From SZUA-1535 sp964594175 (GTDB lineage: Archaea > Aenigmatarchaeota > Aenigmatarchaeia > Aenigmatarchaeales > SZUA-1535), in the NCBI GenBank assembly GCA_964594175.1, contig CAZQLM010000024.1, positions 1 through 12,110 of the forward strand: 12,110 bases of DNA. The letters are read 5' to 3'. The notes beneath the pieces were generated by a model. The model was not told where the DNA came from. It saw nothing but the letters and a program-made list of their open reading frames with translations, and did not search any database. The position numbers and the translations under genes are program-made. Positions 1 through 5,665 of this stretch are shown here, piece by piece. Each line of letters starts with the position of its first letter. Positions within the stretch are counted from its first letter, which is position 1.

Positions 1-1065
1 TATATCTTCTGCACCATCCAAATTCTCCTTAATATACTTTTCAAAAATTTTTCCAGTCTTTTTTTTCACAGCAGGTATACGGGATCTTTTATCTAAAGGA
101 TCATAATAATTTAGAGAAGTAATATCTTCTGCGAGTTTTTCCATCATTTCATCTAGCTTCCCAACACCTATAACTTGGCTTATGTTTATGCATCCTCTTC
201 CTCCATCCTTCATCATAGAAGTTTTTATTGTTTTATATACTTTTTCATCATCGGAAAATTCCTCATCAACGAGTATTTTGCTATTTCCTGGTCCAAAAAC
301 TTTTATTTTTTGATTAGATTTATATCTCTTTACAACTTCTGGACCACCAAATATTATTCCTAAATCGCAACTTTCTAAAATTTCATTAGCAACTTCGTGA
401 TCTCCAGGAAGGAAATAAATTGTATTTTCTGGTAATCCAGCATGGTAAAGAGATTTTGTTAATCTCTCGCCTGTAAATGGTTCTTCATTAGAAGGTCTAT
501 GTAATAGTGGGTATCTTAAGCCAAGAGCAATTAACCATAAAGAATGAACTGCAGGATGATTACTAGGTGTTACAACTCCAAGTGAATCGCCTTTAGGAAT
601 ATATGCTACATTACCCTTTGCCATGTAAGTATCGTAACTTTCTATATTTCCCCAAGGAGTTTGGGATTCTATTATCTCGTCTATTCTTTTACACGCTTTC
701 TTTAACATTTCTCCAGAATTCTCAACATCAGAAACTGGTAAACCTGTAGCTTTAGTTACCATCTTTTTCCAATCAGAATACGAGATTTCAAGTTCATTCT
801 CTTTTGAAAATACATTTCCGGCTTCTTTTATTATTTCCATTAATTCTTCAATTGGAAAAAGCTTCGGATTTCTTATTTTTTCCAATCCCTTTTTTAAATC
901 CCTTAAACAAAGAGAAACCATTAAAGGTGAAACTTTATCCACTACCGCAATTTCATTGTTTCTGTAATCAAATACGGGCAGCTTTTCTAGCGAGGCATAT
1001 TCTTTACCTCCTCTATTTGCTTTCACTTCGTAAGGCTCAGTATACTCCAAGTACAGGCTTTCCAT
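1..1065 (-). CDS. LuxC-like acyl-CoA reductase (aldehyde dehydrogenase superfamily), C-terminus outside window
   Basis: Partial gene: 355 codons are open to the left edge with no stop. LuxC family enzymes reduce an activated fatty acyl group (acyl-CoA or enzyme-bound acyl) to the aldehyde with NADPH and are usually near 480 residues, so roughly a quarter is missing. In the translation I see an ALDH-like cofactor-domain segment TPSNHPAVHSLWLIAL (about 166-181), IIFGGPEVV (237-245, at the place of the ALDH FTGS turn), FGPGNSKILV (257-266) and GGRGCINISQV (288-298), whose Cys292 is the likely catalytic cysteine. The start is an ATG at 1065, inside the end of the upstream gene (29-base overlap), preceded by GAGGT 8 bases away, so translation is probably coupled. 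It is the third visible gene of an operon with LuxE-like and FIST genes. A different ALDH-superfamily acyl reductase is the main alternative; soluble cytoplasmic, as no membrane segment is seen. Confidence 0.78.
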   Translation of the reverse strand, partial: MESLYLEYTEPYEVKANRGGKEYASLEKLPVFDYRNNEIAVVDKVSPLMVSLCLRDLKKGLEKIRNPKLFPIEELMEIIKEAGNVFSKENELEISYSDWKKMVTKATGLPVSDVENSGEMLKKACKRIDEIIESQTPWGNIESYDTYMAKGNVAYIPKGDSLGVVTPSNHPAVHSLWLIALGLRYPLLHRPSNEEPFTGERLTKSLYHAGLPENTIYFLPGDHEVANEILESCDLGIIFGGPEVVKRYKSNQKIKVFGPGNSKILVDEEFSDDEKVYKTIKTSMMKDGGRGCINISQVIGVGKLDEMMEKLAEDITSLNYYDPLDKRSRIPAVKKKTGKIFEKYIKENLDGAEDI

Positions 1066-2206
1066 CTTTAGTTACCTCTTTTATATTTTCTACATTTCTA
1101 ACTCCTACTATTTCGCTTATTTTCACATTTTTACCTTCGTATACTTTTCTGAGAGCATCTTCATGCTCGCTACCATAGATTTTTGTTGCAAGATCTCTTT
1201 CTATTTTCTTTGGAATAAAACACTCTGGAGTTAATCTAGTAAACACAACTTGTCCTCGCTCACCATAATCCAAAAATTCTTGAGTTTGTGGATCTATAAT
1301 ATCTACCAATGTAATCGGATATGAGGGATAATGATCTAAATCATACTTTTTCGATGGTACTGAGCATGTAATACCAAACAAAACATTTCCATAAATATCT
1401 AAAAACGAAGCATTAGGAAATATCTCATCCTTCCATAAGCGATAAGTCTCTGGTGTAAGTTCGGTTCCACCAGTCATTACTCCCTCAATATTTTCTAATC
1501 CAAGTTCAAGGTTCATTTGTCTATCTAACCGTATTAATTCGTTAAGTATAATCGGTGTAGAGAATATAATCTTAGGTTTATCAATTTTAATTTTAAACAC
1601 TATCTGATCAATTATATGTTTTTTATAATGCTTTGCACATTCTGTAGCTCCGATTACACTCATTTTCTTAGGAAATCGAGGATCCAAATCTATTTTATAA
1701 ACTAAACAATTGTTTATTTTTTCGAGATTCGAAGCGATCCATCCAATGGCATGTGGTCCTGTAGGAACCGCTGCTAAAATATCTTCTCCTTCAGAGAACT
1801 GATTTAGTTTCATAAATTTTTCCAAAGTATATAATATCTTCTCACATGAATTTTCACTCCAAGGAACGCTTACAGGATCACCAGTTGTTCCTCCAGTTTC
1901 CATAGAACGTATAATTACATTTCCGTTTTTTATCAACTCATAGAATAATTTAGGCATAAAGTCTCGTTGCCGAACGTATCTTAACTCAGATTGAGTATAA
2001 AATGGAAAATGTTCTTTGATATCATCATAGGATTCTATCTCTTTTCTTGGGTCGAACCCTATTTTTTTCTCGAGCTGTGACAGCCAGTATGGAGACCCAT
2101 GTTGAGGATCAAAAGTGACCTCGATAACGTCCTGCACGATTTCATTTAAATTTTCTTTTTTATAAAATTCATCAAGGAATTCATTTACTTCACGATAGTA
2201 ACTCAT
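1037..2206 (-). CDS. LuxE/PaaK-like acyl-adenylating enzyme (acyl-protein synthetase or acyl-CoA ligase family)
   Basis: A 389-residue member of the adenylate-forming superfamily, close in size to LuxE (about 370) and phenylacetate-CoA ligases (about 430). These enzymes activate a carboxylic acid with ATP to an acyl-adenylate and pass it to CoA or a protein thiol. The ATP-binding loop METGGTTGDP is at 102-111, and EGVMTGGTELTPET at 241-254 matches the PaaK-type GG..LT segment. IYGNV at 271-275 sits where the family has a YG(T/x)xE motif, and YGERGQVVFTRLTPE (314-328) resembles the hinge before the C-terminal subdomain. The last cysteine is Cys329, so the C-terminal acyl-accepting cysteine of Vibrio LuxE is not visible and transfer to CoA is plausible. 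The start ATG has a very strong Shine-Dalgarno 4 bases upstream. It lies 23 bases after the FIST gene and overlaps the reductase gene, so all three are probably one mRNA. The substrate is unknown; F390 synthetase-like activity is an alternative. Confidence 0.8.
   Translation of the reverse strand: MSYYREVNEFLDEFYKKENLNEIVQDVIEVTFDPQHGSPYWLSQLEKKIGFDPRKEIESYDDIKEHFPFYTQSELRYVRQRDFMPKLFYELIKNGNVIIRSMETGGTTGDPVSVPWSENSCEKILYTLEKFMKLNQFSEGEDILAAVPTGPHAIGWIASNLEKINNCLVYKIDLDPRFPKKMSVIGATECAKHYKKHIIDQIVFKIKIDKPKIIFSTPIILNELIRLDRQMNLELGLENIEGVMTGGTELTPETYRLWKDEIFPNASFLDIYGNVLFGITCSVPSKKYDLDHYPSYPITLVDIIDPQTQEFLDYGERGQVVFTRLTPECFIPKKIERDLATKIYGSEHEDALRKVYEGKNVKISEIVGVRNVENIKEVTKDGKPVLGVY
1074..1078 (-). 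promoter_or_regulatory. Shine-Dalgarno of the LuxC-like gene
   Basis: GAGGT on the minus strand lies 8 bases before the ATG at 1065 and inside the coding end of the LuxE-like gene. It decides the start of the reductase in favour of the overlapping ATG rather than the in-frame GTG at 1026. Confidence 0.6.
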
Positions 2207-2210
2207 ACTT

Positions 2211-2218
2211 TCACCTCC
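2211..2218 (-). promoter_or_regulatory. Strong Shine-Dalgarno of the LuxE-like gene
   Basis: GGAGGTGA on the minus strand, a full match to the usual archaeal anti-Shine-Dalgarno, ends 4 bases before the ATG at 2206. It is the strongest ribosome binding site in the window. Confidence 0.8.
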
Positions 2219-2229
2219 TCGATTTTACC

Positions 2230-3621
2230 TTACTCAGTTATTAATTCATCTCCAATAACGCCTACGGAAACTGACATAGCACCTATATTTGCCTCACCGT
2301 CTCTTCGGAAAATGAACTCTCCACCAGTATTAAAACCAAAAATTATTGCATTTGGATTTTTAGTGATTATTTCTCTGATTATCTTCTCTAGCTTACCAGT
2401 ACCTATATGTAACTTTCTCAATGTACAGTCAAACATAAGAATAATCTTAGGTTTTTTAAGATTAGCGTCTTTTAGTGCGATTACTATAGAATTTTTTTCT
2501 GCATCAATTAATTTTTTTTCATCGATTTTCAATTTAAAAAGAACCGTTTTAGAAGGAATCTTTTGGGTAAATTCTATATAGTTTCTCTCCAACTTCATTG
2601 GCACACGAACGTGATAATAACCATAGGGATCCCTTATTGCCAAAGGATTTGCCGTGAATATGCTCCAGAACTTCATCATTTTTGGAGGCATTCTCAATGC
2701 AAAAAACTTTTGTATCCTCTTCATTAATGGGGTAGATATAAAAGCAAATTTTGTCTTAATATCCACAAGTTGATTGAATGAAACCCCAGCCATTTCTGCG
2801 TATCTTTCTCCTGCAGGTTTACCATCCAGTAAAAATACTCGACGACCTTCAGATTTTGTAACTATCGAAAACTTATCTGTTTCAACATATCCATGCTCAT
2901 AGCCAAAACCAGCTTTGAGACCACCAGTAACAGCCAGACAAACAACCGCTCTATCATAGACTTGCCCGTTAATAAACTGATAATTATTTTTTAAATACTC
3001 ATCCACAGAACAACCACCAATAATAGGTATGTGGCGCCCAGTAACCGAGTAAATCCCTTCAGCTACTTCATCCTCTCTTCCTGGTTCACCAAGTGTCAAT
3101 CCTCTGGACAATACTATCATCCAATAATCATAGTACTTTATGTTTTCTATTGGTTTCTTTTTCTTCTGAGCGATATATTTAATGTATGGAGTTATATACT
3201 TGTCTGGCTTGAGGGCTTCAAGCGCTTGCTTTGCTGCTGTTACTCCAGCTTTTTTAGGATCTTCCAAAACATTTTCTCCCACACCCACACCAACATGAAT
3301 GTATTCGCTTTCTACTAAAAGGCATACAGCACTACCTTCTGTAACACCATAATTACTTATTTCTCCAGCAGTTGTACAACCAATCCACTTTATCTCAGGA
3401 TTAAGCTCTCTCAAAGCAGAATCAACGCTTTCCACAAACTTTTTTATTGTTTTATCGTTTTTTCCGTACTTTCCGCCTGAGCAGAAAACTATTGCAAACT
3501 CAGGTTTTTTACCGCCATCTTCCTTTAATTTTTCAAAGGCTGTTCGCACGCATTCCCTTCCTGCTTCCTCGGAATTTTTCGCAAAGCTTATCCCAACACC
3601 TGCATGTATATATTTCCCCAA
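2230..3621 (-). CDS. FIST-domain protein (FIST_N plus FIST_C, putative small-ligand sensor)
   Basis: A stand-alone FIST protein of 463 residues from the chosen start. FIST modules are proposed to bind small ligands and are usually linked to signalling domains; here no kinase, methyl-acceptor or output domain is attached. Counting from the GTG at 3630, the N-terminal half has HAGVGIS (9-14), AIVFCSGG (46-53), IGCTTAGEIS (83-92) and IIGGCSVD (203-210), as expected for FIST_N. The second half has ANPLAIRDPYGYYHVR followed by FGFNTGGEF near the C-terminus, typical of FIST_C. No signal peptide or membrane segment, so cytoplasmic. Start: there is no ATG near the conserved beginning; the GTG at 3630 would lie within the only Shine-Dalgarno (AGGTGA, 3627-3632), whereas the TTG at 3621 is 5 bases after it, so I prefer TTG. 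It is the first gene of the operon with the acyl ligase and reductase, which suggests it senses or chaperones a related acid or aldehyde (inference). Confidence 0.85.
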   Translation of the reverse strand: MGKYIHAGVGISFAKNSEEAGRECVRTAFEKLKEDGGKKPEFAIVFCSGGKYGKNDKTIKKFVESVDSALRELNPEIKWIGCTTAGEISNYGVTEGSAVCLLVESEYIHVGVGVGENVLEDPKKAGVTAAKQALEALKPDKYITPYIKYIAQKKKKPIENIKYYDYWMIVLSRGLTLGEPGREDEVAEGIYSVTGRHIPIIGGCSVDEYLKNNYQFINGQVYDRAVVCLAVTGGLKAGFGYEHGYVETDKFSIVTKSEGRRVFLLDGKPAGERYAEMAGVSFNQLVDIKTKFAFISTPLMKRIQKFFALRMPPKMMKFWSIFTANPLAIRDPYGYYHVRVPMKLERNYIEFTQKIPSKTVLFKLKIDEKKLIDAEKNSIVIALKDANLKKPKIILMFDCTLRKLHIGTGKLEKIIREIITKNPNAIIFGFNTGGEFIFRRDGEANIGAMSVSVGVIGDELITE

Positions 3622-3626
3622 TTTTT

Positions 3627-3632
3627 TCACCT
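3627..3632 (-). promoter_or_regulatory. Shine-Dalgarno that favours a TTG start for the FIST gene
   Basis: AGGTGA on the minus strand lies 5 bases before TTG (3621-3619), nearly the same arrangement as the strong site of the next gene. It overlaps the alternative GTG start at 3630, which would then have no ribosome binding site of its own. Confidence 0.5.
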
Positions 3633-3671
3633 TGGTTTTTTGGTATGGTTAAATTTTCTTTAGTTTTGATT

Positions 3672-3681
3672 CAATTTAAAC
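3672..3681 (-). promoter_or_regulatory. Candidate TATA box for the FIST-LuxE-LuxC operon
   Basis: The minus strand reads GTTTAAATTG in the 192-base (about 200 counting from the TTG) gap between the KaiC-like and FIST genes. A start about 25 bases downstream would fall near 3652 and give a leader that includes the AGGTGA site. The gap is so AT-rich that other TTTAA words compete, for example 3649-3653. Nothing else coding is seen in 3633-3822. Confidence 0.3.
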
Positions 3682-3774
3682 TTAACTTAAACCAAAAATT
3701 AGTAGGAAATTCTCGTTTAAAAGGTTTTTTACTTTATCTTCGGCAAAAAGCGATTATCCAAAGTTTTATGATAT

Positions 3775-3827
3775 GGTTAAAAAATAAATTCTTTCACCAT
3801 CAAATACAGAAAATGAAAGAGTTTATT
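3775..3827 (-). terminator. Inverted repeat with T-run at the end of the KaiC-like gene
   Basis: Arms at 3783-3796 and 3814-3827 match as reverse complements at 13 of 14 positions, the exception being a possible G-U pair, with a 17-base loop. On the minus strand the hairpin starts at the stop codon (3823-3825) and is followed by T-rich sequence with a run of six T. Archaeal termination usually relies on T-runs; the hairpin may instead mark or protect the mRNA end. Confidence 0.45.
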
Positions 3828-4593
3828 CTCCTCCAGAAATCTCTTCTTTTCCCACCTTCATTCCTTCTTCTGTTATAAATACCGGATAAACCCCGTGTTT
3901 GTGTTCCGTTTTCCGCATTTTTCTGATTTCTATATTGCTAAAAGTTCCAGAAGCTATGGAAAAATATCTCAGCACTATTATTCCGTCGCAGAGAAATTCA
4001 GAATATGTATCTCTGCTTAAAGATTTAGCATCTTCAGGAAGCTCTGAAATTAGAAAGGATGTTATCCCGTTTTTCTTCAAAAGATTTATCACATCCATTA
4101 CGCTCTTCCTCATTACCAGTTCCGGAGATATCTGAAGCATTGTTTCTACGAGAAGTTTTTCTCTTGCTTTGAGATATTCTTTCGTATAAATCAATGTGCT
4201 TAAGTACATAAGATACAGGCTCAAAGAGTCTAACACGAACCTCTGTGGCCGGAAATCGTCAAAAATCTGCTGAAGAAAGGAAGAAAAATCTACATCTTCC
4301 TTTCCTATACACAAAACCTTTATTTTTCCTTCTTTTTCAAGGTTTTCCAAATCCCATCCAAAAAGTAAAGCCTGTTCCACAATATCTTTTTTATTTTCCT
4401 CGAAGCTTACATAGACTCCATTTTCCCCGTAGAGCTCTGCGCCCTTCACGATAAATTGTAACCCAAAAATGGTCTTTCCGCTTCCAGCAGGACCGCTGAG
4501 AAGAACTACATTACCCTTAGGTATTCCTCCATCTAAGAGTTCGTCCAGCCCAGGGATACCTGTTTTTACACGAGATAGTTCAAAGCGTTTCAT
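3823..4593 (-). CDS. KaiC/RecA-like single-domain ATPase
   Basis: A 256-residue protein of the archaeal KaiC-like group of RecA-fold ATPases, often linked to signalling. It opens with the family signature TGIPGLDELLDGGIPKGN (11-28). Walker A is GPAGSGKT (34-41), the paired glutamates are at SFEEN (63-67), and Walker B is RFVLDS (118-123). The C-terminal RKMRKTEHKHGVYPVFIT segment is typical of KaiC-like proteins. Only one ATPase domain is present, whereas cyanobacterial KaiC has two. The stretch between Walker B and the LLKKNGITSFLISE strand is about 20 residues longer than I expect. I start at the ATG at 4593 because the conserved fold begins there and TTTAAA lies about 25 bases upstream; the frame stays open to 4740, but that extension is cysteine-rich, unlike the family and overlaps the divergent promoter. 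Its role and partner are unknown; it shares strand with the FIST operon behind it. Confidence 0.85.
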   Translation of the reverse strand: MKRFELSRVKTGIPGLDELLDGGIPKGNVVLLSGPAGSGKTIFGLQFIVKGAELYGENGVYVSFEENKKDIVEQALLFGWDLENLEKEGKIKVLCIGKEDVDFSSFLQQIFDDFRPQRFVLDSLSLYLMYLSTLIYTKEYLKAREKLLVETMLQISPELVMRKSVMDVINLLKKNGITSFLISELPEDAKSLSRDTYSEFLCDGIIVLRYFSIASGTFSNIEIRKMRKTEHKHGVYPVFITEEGMKVGKEEISGGE

Positions 4594-4615
4594 GGAAAGA
4601 TTAAATTGAAATCTG

Positions 4616-4621
4616 TTTAAA
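4616..4621 (-). promoter_or_regulatory. TATA-like box of the KaiC-like gene
   Basis: TTTAAA centred about 25 bases before the ATG at 4593, giving an essentially leaderless mRNA; no Shine-Dalgarno precedes this ATG. A second minus-strand TATA-like word, GTATAAATAC, overlaps the divergent promoter at 4709-4718 and would give a leader of about 90 bases. Confidence 0.45.
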
Positions 4622-4680
4622 CACTTATCCCAATTCAATTCGACTAATGCCGAAATTTGAATTTTTTGAGTTAAAAAAGC

Positions 4681-4699
4681 GTGAAAACATGAAGTGAAA
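4681..4699 (+). repeat. Two GTGAAA direct repeats upstream of a divergent promoter
   Basis: GTGAAA occurs at 4681-4686 and 4694-4699, 13 bases apart, just upstream of the TATA box at 4711. The position suits an activator or operator site, but the words are short and could be chance. Confidence 0.2.
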
Positions 4700-4710
4700 C
4701 AAAGATAAGT

Positions 4711-4718
4711 ATTTATAC
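4711..4718 (+). promoter_or_regulatory. TATA box of the kinase/mannosidase operon
   Basis: ATTTATAC, with a purine-rich GATAAG just upstream in the BRE position, is centred 25 bases before the ATG at 4739. There is no Shine-Dalgarno, so the transcript is probably leaderless. Confidence 0.6.
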
Positions 4719-4738
4719 ACCTTTTCTTCAATACTTTC

Positions 4739-5665
4739 ATGCATTCAGAGGAAGAACAATATCCGAAGATAGTTATTAATGGTTGTAAAATAAAATTTTC
4801 AGATGGAATTGTTCTTCGCTCAATTTTAAAGACAGGCGTTAATTTCTTTCAGGCAACAGATGTTGTGAAGGTTGTAAAGGAATCTATAAAAAATAAAAAG
4901 GAGCTTTCAACTGAAGAACTTTTTGAAATATGTAGAGATGCCCTGAAAGAAGTTTGCGGAAGTAAGTTTTCAAGAAGATACGAAATATGGCACAGGTACA
5001 ATATCTTCAGAAGACGCGGCTTAGTTGAGCCACTCGAAATTCTTCTTGGCGGAGCACCTGTTGTTGGTAAAACAGTTTCCACAACAGATTTGGCTTTTAG
5101 ACTTATGATTTCGCGTGCAATTACAACAGACGCTATAAGAAGGATTTTGAAAGTTTTAGTAAAGGAAAATCCTGTACTTCATCTACCTTCTTACAAAGTC
5201 TGGAAAGCCATCAGGCCCGAAAACGTGGAGCTTGAACCGGAAATTGAAGGATTTGTAAAGCAGGTAAATGCGCTTGCTGAATACATTATAGAAATAGTTT
5301 CAAAATCAATAGAAAACGGAAAAGACGTTGCTATAGAAGGTGTGCATATAGCACCGTGGATACTTCCAAAGGAGCTAAGAAAAAAGCCGAATATAATCCA
5401 AGCTCTTATTGCTGCTCCGAATAAAGAAATCTACAGGCAAATGTTTCTTTCAAAGAAGCTGAGAGAGGGTGAAAGTCCAAACAAAGAAGTTCTTACGGAT
5501 TTTGAAACGTGCTGGAAAATAAATGAGTTTCTCGTAAAAGAAGCTCGAAAGGAAAAAATTTCCATAGTGAAATTTCAATCGTTTGAGCAAACCGTTGAAG
5601 ATCTTCTTGAAGTTGTGAATTTCAGAATAAGAAAAATTGTACGTGAGATAAATGGAAAGCGATAA
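4739..5665 (+). CDS. 2-phosphoglycerate kinase family protein with N-terminal ATP-cone
   Basis: A 308-residue protein matching the archaeal 2-phosphoglycerate kinase family, which makes 2,3-diphosphoglycerate from 2-phosphoglycerate and ATP, the first step to cyclic 2,3-diphosphoglycerate in some methanogens. Residues about 9-95 look like an ATP-cone nucleotide-binding regulatory module (VLRSILKTGV, then helices to about 90). The kinase P-loop is GGAPVVGKT (104-112); TTDAIRRIL (129-137) and EGVHIAPW (200-207) match family motifs, and KLREGE (240-245) lies where a lid arginine is expected. The P-loop has PVV where the common form has SGV, a mild divergence. It leads an operon in which its last 14 bases overlap the GH38 gene, so the two products are probably needed together. 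Real activity on 2-phosphoglycerate is not certain; a related small-molecule or sugar-acid kinase is possible. Confidence 0.82.
   Translation: MHSEEEQYPKIVINGCKIKFSDGIVLRSILKTGVNFFQATDVVKVVKESIKNKKELSTEELFEICRDALKEVCGSKFSRRYEIWHRYNIFRRRGLVEPLEILLGGAPVVGKTVSTTDLAFRLMISRAITTDAIRRILKVLVKENPVLHLPSYKVWKAIRPENVELEPEIEGFVKQVNALAEYIIEIVSKSIENGKDVAIEGVHIAPWILPKELRKKPNIIQALIAAPNKEIYRQMFLSKKLREGESPNKEVLTDFETCWKINEFLVKEARKEKISIVKFQSFEQTVEDLLEVVNFRIRKIVREINGKR

Noticed and set aside
804..1178. Plus-strand open frame of 124 codons
   Set aside because: It lies antisense across the LuxC-like/LuxE-like junction, is Leu/Phe/Ser-rich with no motif, and both minus-strand genes have clear family signatures.
4594..4740. 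49-codon upstream extension of the KaiC-like gene
   Set aside because: It covers the divergent promoter and gives a cysteine-rich, non-family sequence; the conserved fold starts at the ATG at 4593.
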